DNA from: Actinomycetes bacterium | GTDB taxonomy: Bacteria > Actinomycetota > Acidimicrobiia > Acidimicrobiales > Ilumatobacteraceae | Assembly (NCBI GenBank): GCA_025360105.1 | Contig: JANYCT010000051.1 | Location: 1 to 64,000 of the forward strand | Length of the DNA: 64,000 bases | Reading direction: 5' to 3' | Shown: one piece after another, positions 1-8,185 of the stretch | Layout of the letters: every line of letters begins with the position of its first letter | Position numbering within the stretch: the first letter of the stretch is position 1 | Made by a program: the position numbers and the translations under genes | Notes under the pieces: model-generated | Told to the model about the DNA's origin: nothing | What the model saw: only the letters and a program-made list of their open reading frames with translations | Database searches by the model: none

Positions 1-316
1 GTTCATCGAAGAACGAATCAGACGAGGCTGCACAGAACACGGAAATCACCTCCACACGAACACGCCAGCAACACCAGCACACTGTTAAAAACACAGGGGA
101 CAGAACGAATCCGTCGAGAACGATCGGGGAAGATCAGCACCTGAACCATAACAGAACATACGTACGACCACAACCCCGCCTCGCAGAACTTCCGATTGTT
201 GCAGTTTCAACCATCGACACGATGATCGGCGGGCGTGGCTCGCATGTCGGGGTAGCGCAACCTGGTGGGAAATCACTCCAGCACGATGCTTCTGGCGCGG
301 CCGTGGATGGCCATCT
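1..316. other. Intergenic or unassigned left edge
   Basis: I see no convincing gene here. Open frames on the minus strand (to about 424) have no recognisable motif and arginine/cysteine-rich composition typical of antisense reading. The stretch is AT-richer than the rest of the window, for example around 85-100. It may hold the promoter or leader of the decayed DUF1254 gene that follows. Confidence 0.5.
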
Positions 317-1723
317 GTGCGTATGACCGCCGTGCCAGCCCCCATCTTCTCGTCGCCTGTCGACACCCGCATCGGACGTCTTGACTTCTTGAACGGCTAT
401 CCGACTCCTCACACCACACAGCAACTGTTCAACGAACTCGACTTCCAGCGTGCACGGATATTTGTGGGGAATTTCGTACGTGAGCTTCGGTCACTGGCAG
501 CACCAGCACGAGTGAGTGTTCGGTGCCTCCGATGGTGACGTGGTCGAGTACGTGTCGTTTCGCGAAAGCTCGGCATCCTCACTGCATACGCAACCACGCC
601 GCACGTGCTCGGGCTCGTGAGCCTCGGTCGCACCGGGCCACTGGTCATCGATGTTCCGGCGGGCCCTACAGCTGGCGCCGTGCTCGACTTCTGGCAGCGA
701 CCCGTCACCGACACGGGATTGACCGGACCCGATGGTGGCGCTGGTGGGGGCCATCTGGCGGTCGGGCCGCGGCAGGAATTTCCCGATGTTGCGGGCGCGG
801 GGGTGGTCGTGATGCCGACGATGAACCTGGTGCACGGCACGCGAATCCTGTCGACCGATCCAGATGAGGCAGCGCGCACGCTCGAGAGTTGTCGCGTCTA
901 TCCGGCGAGTCGGCTCGCTGATCCACCGCCCGCCCGCATCCTTCGGCCCGAAGGCAGAGAGTGGAGTGGCACCCAACCTCGTGTAAACGCGTACTGAGAA
1001 ACAGTCGCCCGACTCGTGTCCGATGAGCCCACTCAGGATCGCGACCGCATCGTGCTGGCGATGCTTCAGCCCGTCGACATCGTGAAGGGCCAGCCCTTCG
1101 CTCCGAACGAGCGCCAATACAGCATCCTCGAGTAGGCGGCGGTTGTTGGCGAAGCGATGAACCGCGCTATCGGATACGAGCCCCGCTTCGAGGGGGCCAC
1201 GTGGTGGCCGGGCCGAGACTGGAAGCTCGCCCTCTTTCTCGACCCGAGCCAGGAGATCGAGCACACCACTCAGCTCGACGAGCGCACGGTGTGGTTCTAC
1301 GAAGCGGTGACCGCGACGAAGGGAATGACCTCCACCACGCCCGGTCAGGGACAGGCGTATCTTCACGTCGGTCGTGACAGCGATGGGCAGTGGCTGAGCG
1401 GTGAACATCAGTACGAATTGGTCGTGCCCGTCGACGCGCCGGTGGAGCAGTTCTGTTCGTTCATTGCGTACGACGCCGATACGCGCCGCTTCATCGACAA
1501 CCCCACCGATCGCGCCGACCGGTCGTCTCGTGCCGACCTGCTGATCAATGCCGATGGCAGCGTCACCCTGCACCTCGGGCCTCGGCTACCGGCAGGTCGC
1601 GAACAGAACTGGATCCCCACCGTGGCAGGCCGCGGCTGGTTCGCGTACTTCCACTTCTATGCGCCCAAGGTCGGCTACTGCGACACGACTTGGCAGCTGC
1701 CTGATCTGATCCGGGTCGATTGA
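317..1723 (+). pseudogene. Decayed DUF1254/DUF1214 domain protein
   Basis: One reading frame, with a short excursion, encodes almost a whole DUF1254-DUF1214 protein. The N-terminal part (317-about 505) contains RIGRLDFLNGYPTPHTTQQL. A middle part (about 560-994) contains GPLVIDVPAGPTAGAVLDFW and GTRILSTDPDEAARTL. The C-terminal DUF1214 part (1157-1723) contains TVWFYEAVTATKGM. It is broken three ways: TGA at 995-997, where relatives have Trp after Tyr; TAG at 1133-1135 in continuous homologous sequence (QPFAPNERQYSILE, stop, AAVVGEAMNRA); and about 50 nt near 517-560 where homology (VPPMVTWSST) sits in the neighbouring frame. The family is of unknown function, often secreted in proteobacteria; no signal peptide is visible here. 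The two stops plus a frame change argue for a pseudogene, but sequencing error is not excluded. Confidence 0.85.
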
Positions 1724-1735
1724 GCGCCGAAGGTC

Positions 1736-1785
1736 GTTCTGCGTGACGCTGTGTGCCCTCTGGGGCACGAAACATCACGCAGAAC
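1736..1785. terminator. Long hairpin between convergent genes
   Basis: Arms begin GTTCTGCGTGA on the left and end TCACGCAGAAC on the right, with about 24 paired positions, a few mismatches and a 2-3 nt loop. It lies between the end of the DUF1254 pseudogene and the end of the convergent thiolase-like gene, so a bidirectional terminator is likely. There is no clear T-tract. Confidence 0.6.
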
Positions 1786-1800
1786 GGGGTCGGGCGGTGG

Positions 1801-3261
1801 TTACGCCCGCAGCGATGATCCGTCGACATTGACGGTGCGGTCGCACCAGTCGTTGGTGAGCATGTCGTTCATCAGCCGCAGATCGGTGGTGGATGCAAGG
1901 CAGCGCCGGCCATCGGGGGACGTGCCGATCACGATGCCCTGAACCGGCGTGCCCTTGTCGCAGGCCACTGTGTACGTGACTGTTGCCGCGGTGCCGGCGT
2001 AGTCAGGGTCGACCGTCGTGACCGGAGTCGCTTTCGCTGCATCGGACGACACGTCGAGAGCTGCGAACGGCCGCGTCGGCGGTGTACACGACCACGCCGA
2101 TGCGCCGAACTTGGTGAGCATCCCGCTCACATTGGTGACGAGCCCACGCGACGTTGGATCGGCGCGCAGCGCGCGCGTCATGGCCGCGACTGCCTGCAAC
2201 GTGTAGTTGTTGAGCGGACCGCCGCCGAACGTCATCCCACCGGTCACGGTGAGTTGGCGATCCGCGCCGAGTGCGAGCTCGGCCATCTGCACGCGAACCG
2301 CCGCTGGAAAGCAGCTGTAGATGTCGAGGTGCTCGAAGTCTGCAGCGGCTACGCCGCAGTGATCGCGCACGGCATCGCCGACGACCGCAACGGCGGGTGA
2401 TCGATGGAGATCAGCGCGCCGGGTGAACGGCACCATCAGGTTCGACTCGACACCGGCGTGCGCGAACACCCACCGGTCGCGCGCGATGCCAAAACGCTCG
2501 GCCGTCGATGCGCTGCAGATGATGAGACCCGCCGCCTGATCGACGTTCCATTGCGAGCAGTGCAGCTTGGTGTACGGCCAGGCAATCATCGGGTTTGACG
2601 CCGGCGCGTTGATCAAGGTGTCATGGTCGACGACGTTTCTGGTCCACGCATCGGGGTTCGCTGCAGCCACGCGGCTGAAGCCCAACCAGAGATCGGCCAG
2701 CAACTCGACATGCTGTTCTGCCGTCAGACCCTGCGCGTGCCGGAGCGCAGTGTCGATCATCGCGTATTGTCGCGCGGGCACCTGGAGGCCGCGGGCGATC
2801 TCCTCGGCGGTGAGGATCTCGTGCGCAGGTTCAAGGCGTTCGTCGGGCACACCGGCCGTCGCCGTGTCGACCACCGCGATACCGGTGATCAGCGAACGCA
2901 ATGCGCGGAACTTCGTCTCACCGCCGCACACGAGCACGATGTCGGCGGAACTGTCGGCCACCATCGCACAGGCCCGGCCGAGCAGCGTCTGCTGCAACAC
3001 GCCAATCGCGGCAACGATGGTGCGGAGTGCTGGATTCCACGGCGCCGCGATCTCACCCGGATTTCTGTACGGCCACGTGCCCTGTGGGATCAGCAGTGTG
3101 TCGGCCGCGTCGAGCAAAGCTCGGGTGCCGGCGTCGTCGGCCGCGTTCTCGAGCGCAGCGCGCATGAGCAGGCTGGCCTCGAGCGCGTGCGACGGATCGT
3201 CGAAGCGCTGCTGCGCGACGCCAGCACCAACGATGACCGGCGCGTTCGGTTCATAGATCAT
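1801..3261 (-). CDS. Thiolase-like acetyl-CoA acetyltransferase family protein
   Basis: This 486-residue protein has a thiolase fold: N-terminal VIVGAGVAQQRF, a central ADIVLVCGGE strand-turn, and GGMTFGGGPLNNY where classical thiolases have the GHP motif. About 70 extra C-terminal residues (TYTVACDKG, DGRRCLAST) resemble the small OB-like domain fused to some actinobacterial thiolase-like proteins. The classical nucleophile context (Cys-Ala/Ser-Ser/Gly) is not visible; that position reads GVLQQTLLGR. It may therefore be a non-canonical or non-cleaving acyl-CoA enzyme, perhaps acting on sterol-like or branched substrates. It is divergent from a crotonase 48 nt away, and the pair suggests acyl-CoA catabolism. 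The ATG at 3261 gives the expected MIYEPNAPVIVGAG start. Confidence 0.85.
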   Translation of the reverse strand: MIYEPNAPVIVGAGVAQQRFDDPSHALEASLLMRAALENAADDAGTRALLDAADTLLIPQGTWPYRNPGEIAAPWNPALRTIVAAIGVLQQTLLGRACAMVADSSADIVLVCGGETKFRALRSLITGIAVVDTATAGVPDERLEPAHEILTAEEIARGLQVPARQYAMIDTALRHAQGLTAEQHVELLADLWLGFSRVAAANPDAWTRNVVDHDTLINAPASNPMIAWPYTKLHCSQWNVDQAAGLIICSASTAERFGIARDRWVFAHAGVESNLMVPFTRRADLHRSPAVAVVGDAVRDHCGVAAADFEHLDIYSCFPAAVRVQMAELALGADRQLTVTGGMTFGGGPLNNYTLQAVAAMTRALRADPTSRGLVTNVSGMLTKFGASAWSCTPPTRPFAALDVSSDAAKATPVTTVDPDYAGTAATVTYTVACDKGTPVQGIVIGTSPDGRRCLASTTDLRLMNDMLTNDWCDRTVNVDGSSLRA

Positions 3262-3309
3262 GGGTGCTTACCGGCCAAGATGGGGGTGAGGAACGAGAGG
3301 GAGTTCAGC

Positions 3310-4107
3310 ATGGCTCAGGTCGAGGTCGCAACTGAAGGCGCAGTGATGGTGGTGACGCTCAATCGTCCCAAGCGGTACAACGCGATGACGCTCACGATGT
3401 TCGCTCTGCTCGCCGACGTGTGGCAGGAGGTCAGCGACAACGACGACATCCGCTGTGCGATCCTCACCGGTGCTGAGGGCAACTTCTGTTCGGGTATGGA
3501 CCTGCGCGCGATGGCCGGCGATGTCGACGAGGTCGACTCGATCGATGTGCCCACGCGCATGAAGGAGGACCCCGGCTTCATCTACCGCGGCCTGCTCAAG
3601 ACCTACCAGCCGAGCAAGCCGATCATCTGCGCCGTCGAGGGCGTGGCTATCGCGGGTGGCACCGAGATCCTGCAAGGCACCGACATTCGCGTGGCCGGCG
3701 AGAGTGCTCGCTTCGGTGTGAGCGAGGCGCGATGGTCGCTGTATCCGATGGGTGGATCGGCTGTTCGTCTGCGTCGCCAGATCCCGTACGCGGCCGCGGC
3801 GGAAATCCTGCTTACCGGTCGGCATCTGCTGGCTCAAGAGGCCAAGGACCTCGGCTTGATCAACCATGTAGTGCCCGACGGGCAGGCCATCGACAAGGCG
3901 ATGGAACTCGCCGGGATGATCGCCGCCAACGGCCCGCTCGCGGTGGAGGCGATTCTGAAGACGCTGCGGGTCACAGAAACGATGTCCGAAGCAGAGGCCT
4001 TCGAGTGGGAGAGCGCACACGGCATGGCAGTCATGAACAGCGCCGACAGCAAAGAAGGCCCACGCGCGTTCGCCGAGAAGCGCCCCGCGAACTTCCAGCG
4101 CCGCTGA
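3310..4107 (+). CDS. Enoyl-CoA hydratase/isomerase (crotonase) family protein
   Basis: This 265-residue crotonase-fold protein opens with VMVVTLNRPKRYNAM. The first oxyanion-hole loop is EGNFCSGMDLRAM and the second is AVEGVAIAGGTEIL. The GARWSLYPMGGS-like region (SEARWSLYPMGG) lacks the usual paired glutamates of a hydratase, so the exact reaction on the acyl-CoA (hydration, isomerisation or hydrolysis) is open. The frame is open far upstream, but the ATG at 3310 is supported by an AGAGGGAG ribosome-binding site 7 nt before it and by family length. It is divergent from the thiolase-like gene and convergent with the fucosidase gene. Confidence 0.9.
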   Translation: MAQVEVATEGAVMVVTLNRPKRYNAMTLTMFALLADVWQEVSDNDDIRCAILTGAEGNFCSGMDLRAMAGDVDEVDSIDVPTRMKEDPGFIYRGLLKTYQPSKPIICAVEGVAIAGGTEILQGTDIRVAGESARFGVSEARWSLYPMGGSAVRLRRQIPYAAAAEILLTGRHLLAQEAKDLGLINHVVPDGQAIDKAMELAGMIAANGPLAVEAILKTLRVTETMSEAEAFEWESAHGMAVMNSADSKEGPRAFAEKRPANFQRR

Positions 4108-4131
4108 TACCGGCTCGCTGCCCAGGCGCGG

Positions 4132-6276
4132 TTACGACGGCTCGGGGCCGATGACCACGTGGGTATTCTCGTGGAGATCGACGAATATGTTGGGGCCGAC
4201 ACGGGTTGTGGGGGCATCCCAGACAAGCACCCCGATGCGGCATCGCTCGATGCGGTTGTCGATCACTGACGTGTCGGTTGCACCGAACTCGACCACGGCT
4301 CCGCTATCGCCGTCGGCAACCCAGTTGTCGGCGACAATGGTGCCGTTGCCGCCCTCGACATCGACGGCGCGCATCGTGTGTTGCGTGCCGTTGTCGATGA
4401 CTTCGATGTGATCGCAGTTGGCTAAGTGCACGGCCCACCAACGACCCTCGAAACGGTTCTCGGAGATTGTGCTCGCGCTGGCATCGCGCAGGCGCACATT
4501 GCAGAGATGATCGATCACCTCGTTGCGGGTGATCACATGGCCAGAACCGCCCGTGAGTTCGATGCCTACGTCCCAGCGCATGCCCTTGAACGTGCATCGC
4601 TCGATGCGTGTGCGCTCGGCCCAGCCGACAACGCCGATGCCGGTGACGGATTGGATCACCGCGTCGTCTGCACCGACGAGCACATGGCCATCGCAGTGAG
4701 ATCCGACGAGGGCGGCACCAGCGCCGTACATCGCGATGGCGGGTGCGTGAAAGTTGAAGAACCGTGACGGGCCACCGAGCACATGCACGTGCTCGAGCCG
4801 TGATCCGGCACCGAGCTGCACCACCATCTCGCTTGAACCAACAATGGCCGTGCGGTCCCAACCCATGCCGCGCAGGGTCACGCCGTCGGGGATGGTCACG
4901 TTGCCCTGATACCGCCCCTCGTTGAGTTGCACGATGTTTCCCGGCGCGGCCGCGTCGAGTAAACCCTGCAGCGCGAGTAGCGGCTCGGCGCGCTCGTCGA
5001 ACAGGCGAATTGCTTTGGCGACGGGACGAAAACCGATGCGATACACGCCGGCGAGACCGGTGGGCGAACGGTCGATTCGGCTCAGCACCACGCCGCCGCG
5101 ATGCTGCTCCCAGTGCAGCGCGCCACCGTCGTCGGCCTCGACCGAGGCAACCTCGTATCGATCGGGCGTGAGCCCGGCCAGCGTGACCTCGATGCCCGCG
5201 GCGAGATCGACCGCAATCAGCTCGTCGCCGACGCAGACGTAGCGCACCTGCGCGTCGCCCCACTGATCGAACGGGCGGCTGTTGTGAATCACGTCGCGGT
5301 GTTGATTCACCCAGGCGCCGGTCTCGCGGATGGGGCGCTGCTGTAGTTCGGGAATGCTGCCATCAACCGATGGGCCGACGTTGAGGAGCAGGTTGCCGCC
5401 CTTGGCGATGACCTCGGTGAGCAGATCGAGTAAGGCACCCGTGGAGAGCATGTGCTCGGCGCGCTCTGCGCGATTGTTGCAAAAGGAATGACCGACGCCG
5501 CGGCAGAGCTCCCACGGACTCAGTTCGATGTCGGCCGGTGCGATGTATTCGTAGGTGGTGACGTGTGGTGAGGGATGCCACCAACGGTCGTTCACCAGGA
5601 GTTCGTGCCCCTGCGCGGAGGCGATTTCCTGAGCGCGCTCAATGAGCGCCTCGCTGCGCCAGAGCTCGGGTCCATGGCCCCAGTGGCCATCGCCCCACAG
5701 AATCTGCGAGCCGTATCGCTCGACGAGGTCGAGTACGTGCGGGTGAAGAATCTCGTCGACATACGACCTGTCTGGGAAGCGTTCGTCGGCCCAGTCGAGC
5801 AACGAGTAGTACGTACCGAAGAGCACGTCACGACTGCGGCACGCGTCTGCGAGCTCTGCCATTACGTTGCGCTTCGGTCCCTGCAGCACCGAGGTGCGCC
5901 TGGTACCCGGAGCATCCCACCAGCAGAACCCGTCGTGGTGTTTGGTGACATGCACCAGATAGTTCATGCCCGCGCTGGTAGCGAGTTCGAGCTGTTCGTC
6001 GGCGTCGAAGCGATGGTACGAGAGGAAGGGGATGAAGTCGTCGAAACGATCTACGTGCGCCCAACGATCGCGGTGATACGCGAGCACCTCGGCCACCGGT
6101 GCGGGGTGCAGCAACACGTCTTTGAGCTGGTCGGTTCCCATGTGGCTCCAATACCAGTCGGCGTACTCGCCGATGGGACTGAACGAGGGCACAGTGGCGA
6201 TGTTCGAGTGCACGAAGAGGCCATAGCGTCGTTTGTTCCACCAGCTCGGCACTGTCACAGGCCGCAATCCTGTCAT
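4132..6276 (-). CDS. GH29-like alpha-L-fucosidase fused to a parallel beta-helix domain
   Basis: The protein has 714 residues. Residues about 1-340 match the GH29 fucosidase barrel: YGLFVHSNIATVPSFSPIGE, TKHHDGFCWWD (111-121) and ILWGDGHWG, where Asp196 is the probable nucleophile. A beta-sandwich-like stretch follows. From about 440 the chain becomes a right-handed parallel beta-helix: GNIVQLNEGRYQGNVTIPDG, then repeated short turns such as NEVIDHLCNVRLRDAS, ENRFEGRWWAVHLANCDH and DNRIERCRIGVLVW. No signal peptide or membrane anchor is evident, so it is either cytosolic or exported by another route. The order is unusual, since beta-helices are commoner in polysaccharide lyases. The helix may act as a glycan-binding or second catalytic module. 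The gene stands alone between convergent and divergent neighbours. Confidence 0.85.
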   Translation of the reverse strand: MTGLRPVTVPSWWNKRRYGLFVHSNIATVPSFSPIGEYADWYWSHMGTDQLKDVLLHPAPVAEVLAYHRDRWAHVDRFDDFIPFLSYHRFDADEQLELATSAGMNYLVHVTKHHDGFCWWDAPGTRRTSVLQGPKRNVMAELADACRSRDVLFGTYYSLLDWADERFPDRSYVDEILHPHVLDLVERYGSQILWGDGHWGHGPELWRSEALIERAQEIASAQGHELLVNDRWWHPSPHVTTYEYIAPADIELSPWELCRGVGHSFCNNRAERAEHMLSTGALLDLLTEVIAKGGNLLLNVGPSVDGSIPELQQRPIRETGAWVNQHRDVIHNSRPFDQWGDAQVRYVCVGDELIAVDLAAGIEVTLAGLTPDRYEVASVEADDGGALHWEQHRGGVVLSRIDRSPTGLAGVYRIGFRPVAKAIRLFDERAEPLLALQGLLDAAAPGNIVQLNEGRYQGNVTIPDGVTLRGMGWDRTAIVGSSEMVVQLGAGSRLEHVHVLGGPSRFFNFHAPAIAMYGAGAALVGSHCDGHVLVGADDAVIQSVTGIGVVGWAERTRIERCTFKGMRWDVGIELTGGSGHVITRNEVIDHLCNVRLRDASASTISENRFEGRWWAVHLANCDHIEVIDNGTQHTMRAVDVEGGNGTIVADNWVADGDSGAVVEFGATDTSVIDNRIERCRIGVLVWDAPTTRVGPNIFVDLHENTHVVIGPEPS

Positions 6277-6349
6277 GTCATGCGCCGGTCCGCATTGGAA
6301 GTGGCGTTACCGACTGCGATCATGAGGCGATGAGCATCGACGCGGCCAC

Positions 6350-6813
6350 CTCCTCGACGAGAAACTCGCGCTGCTCGACGCCGAACTCCTCCGGCTTGGT
6401 TGTGTGATCGTCGCGTTCAGCGGTGGTGCCGATGCATCGTTCTGGCGCATCGGGCCGTGTATCGCACCAACGACATCGACCGCTGTAACCACTGCAGGGC
6501 CGAGTTGATGGATCTGGTCGGGCCTCTCGCTGCCGCCGAGGGCGCGCGCACAGTTCTCGATCGCAGCGAGGCAGCGCTGAAGCGGCTGGGCTTTCGCCAA
6601 CTCCGAGTGCGCCACTACGACGACACCGCGCGACTTGAGGTCGACCTCGTCGATCTGGCAATGGTGCTCGCTCAACGCGAGGCTGCCGTCGATGCCGTCG
6701 ATGCCGCTGATGCCGTCGATGCCGTCGATGCCGTCGGCTACCGCTGCGTCACACTCGACCTCGAAGGCTTCCGGTCCGGAAATCTCAATGACGGTCGCAT
6801 AGGGTCAGTTTGA
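6350..6813 (+). pseudogene. larE: Remnant of LarE-type sulfur transferase
   Basis: LarE is an ATP-dependent sacrificial sulfur transferase for the nickel-pincer cofactor. Its N-terminal PP-loop is readable in one frame (LLDEKLALLDAELLRLG, then VIVAFSGGADAS) up to about 6440. The reading then shifts frame into LAHRAVYRTNDIDRCNHC, the conserved DRC-x-C region. The text then jumps from AEGARTVLDRSEAALKRLG straight to the C-terminal FRQLRVRHYDDTARLEV and YRCVTLDLEGFRSGN. About 90 residues, including the sacrificial-cysteine region, are missing. No start codon exists in the first frame after TGA 6323-6325. The remnant ends in TGATG, overlapping the next gene. Confidence 0.85.
6691..6735 (+). repeat. 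Tandem 9-nt repeat in the larE remnant
   Basis: There are five consecutive copies of GATGCCGTC (the second reads GATGCCGCT), encoding Asp-Ala-Val or Asp-Ala-Ala. Intact LarE proteins do not normally have this expansion, so it fits slippage in a gene no longer under selection. Confidence 0.85.
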
Positions 6814-7868
6814 TGAAGCTCTCAATGATGATCAATTACGCGGGCGGGTTCAAGCAGGCCGTCGATCAGGTGGTCGAACTCGAAAAGGTGGGCCTCGATC
6901 AGGTCTGGATCGCCGAGGCGTACAGCTTCGACGCGGTCAGTCAGGTGGGTTACCTCGCCGCGAAAACCGAGCGGGTCGAGATCGGTACCGGCATCCTCAA
7001 CGTGTACAGCCGCACTGCTGCGCTGATGGCGATGACAGCCGCCGGGTGCGACTACATCTCTGATGGTCGGTTCATCCTCGGCCTCGGCGCCAGCGGTGCG
7101 CAGGTCATCGAGGGCTTTCACGGCATGCCGTACGAGAAGCCGATGGTTCGCATCAAGGAATACATCGAAGCCTGCCGGATGATCTGGAAGCGCGAAGAGC
7201 CGTTCAACTATCAGGGCCAGGTGGTGCAGGCACCGCTGCCTGCCGGCCAGGGCACGGGTCTGGGCAAGGCGTTGAAGATCATCAATCATCCGGTGCGCAG
7301 TGACATCCCTATCTGGTGGGCGAGCCTGAAGGACCGTGCGGTCGAGGCCACCGCCGAGATGGCCGACGGTTGGCTACCGATCATGTTCATCCCCGACAAG
7401 TTTCAGCAGGTGTGGGGCAACGCGTTGAAGGCCGGTACGGCCAAGCGCGACCCGTCGCGCAAGCCGCTCGACATCGCAGCTGGTGGCATGCTCGCCATCG
7501 ACGACAGCCTCGTTGGTGAGGCGCGCACGAAGATCCTCGATTACGGCCGCCCGGGTATGGCGCTGTATGTCGGCGGCATGGGGGCGCGCGGCAAGAACTT
7601 CTACAACGACATCTGCAGTGCGTACGGATATGAGAAAGAGGCCGCCGACGTGCAAGACCTCTATCTCGACGGCAAGAAGGCCGAGGCGGCTGCGGCGTTG
7701 CCGGGCGAGTGGCTCGAGCTCGCCAACCTGGTAGGCCCGAAGAGCTACATCAAAGAGCGCGTCGGCGCGTTCAAGGAGGCCGGTGTCACCGTGTTGTCGG
7801 TGAATCCCGTCGGCCCCGATGCAGTGAAGACCATCGAAACCCTGCGCGAGATCGTGGACAACGCATGA
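6813..7868 (+). CDS. LLM-class F420-dependent oxidoreductase
   Basis: This 351-residue luciferase-like TIM-barrel oxidoreductase starts MKLSMMINYAGG. It has LDQVWIAEAYSFDAVSQ, VEIGTGILNVYSRT and DGRFILGLGASGAQVIEGFH, the usual cofactor-pocket segments of F420-dependent family members. DIPIWWASL and MADGWLPIMF lie at the C-terminal face. The substrate cannot be read from sequence; relatives reduce or oxidise small alcohols, lipids or xenobiotics. The first ATG at 6813 overlaps the stop of the larE remnant; an in-frame TTG at 6810 adds one residue. The stop overlaps the next start (ATGA), so the next gene is translationally coupled. Confidence 0.9.
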   Translation: MKLSMMINYAGGFKQAVDQVVELEKVGLDQVWIAEAYSFDAVSQVGYLAAKTERVEIGTGILNVYSRTAALMAMTAAGCDYISDGRFILGLGASGAQVIEGFHGMPYEKPMVRIKEYIEACRMIWKREEPFNYQGQVVQAPLPAGQGTGLGKALKIINHPVRSDIPIWWASLKDRAVEATAEMADGWLPIMFIPDKFQQVWGNALKAGTAKRDPSRKPLDIAAGGMLAIDDSLVGEARTKILDYGRPGMALYVGGMGARGKNFYNDICSAYGYEKEAADVQDLYLDGKKAEAAAALPGEWLELANLVGPKSYIKERVGAFKEAGVTVLSVNPVGPDAVKTIETLREIVDNA

Positions 7869-8167
7869 TCATCGTCGCTGCCGCCGTACCCGTTGATGCC
7901 AGCAAGCACGATCTCATCGTGGAGGCAACCAACACCATGCGCAATGCCACGCTCGCCGAGGATGGCTGTGTGGAGTACCGCTTCTCGTTCGCTATCGACG
8001 ACCCCAGCACCGTGTTGATCTTCGAGGAGTGGCGCGATCAAGACGCACTCACCGCGCACTTCACTGCGCCGCACATGGCGGTGTTCCAGAGCGTGCTCGG
8101 CAAGGTCGTCACGGCTGCGCCCGTGGTCACCCGCTACGAGGCGTCGAACAAGGGTCCGCTGCGTTAG
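7865..8167 (+). CDS. Antibiotic-biosynthesis-monooxygenase (ABM) domain protein
   Basis: This is a 100-residue ferredoxin-like ABM-domain protein: MIIVAAAVPVDASKHDLIVE, then EDGCVEYRFSFAIDDPSTVL and FEEWRDQDALTAHFTAPHM. Such proteins form dimers and include quinol monooxygenases (YgiN type) and many of unknown substrate. It overlaps the LLM oxidoreductase by four bases, so the two enzymes are probably made together and may act on the same compound. Confidence 0.88.
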   Translation: MIIVAAAVPVDASKHDLIVEATNTMRNATLAEDGCVEYRFSFAIDDPSTVLIFEEWRDQDALTAHFTAPHMAVFQSVLGKVVTAAPVVTRYEASNKGPLR

Positions 8168-8173
8168 ACCCGC

Positions 8174-8179
8174 TACGTT
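8174..8179 (+). promoter_or_regulatory. -10 element for a leaderless esterase transcript
   Basis: TACGTT lies 6 nt before the ATG at 8186 and there is no ribosome-binding site between. It would place the transcript start at or next to the start codon. Confidence 0.55.
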
Positions 8180-8185
8180 GGCCGC

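Noticed and set aside
995-997. TGA read as Trp or selenocysteine in the DUF1254 gene
   Set aside because: The window's other genes use TGA as stop, there is no SECIS-like hairpin evident, and a TAG stop plus frame change are also present.
2567-3256. Long plus-strand open frame inside the thiolase-like gene
   Set aside because: It is antisense to a well-supported gene, has Ser/Arg/Cys-rich composition and no motif; typical of high-GC shadow frames.
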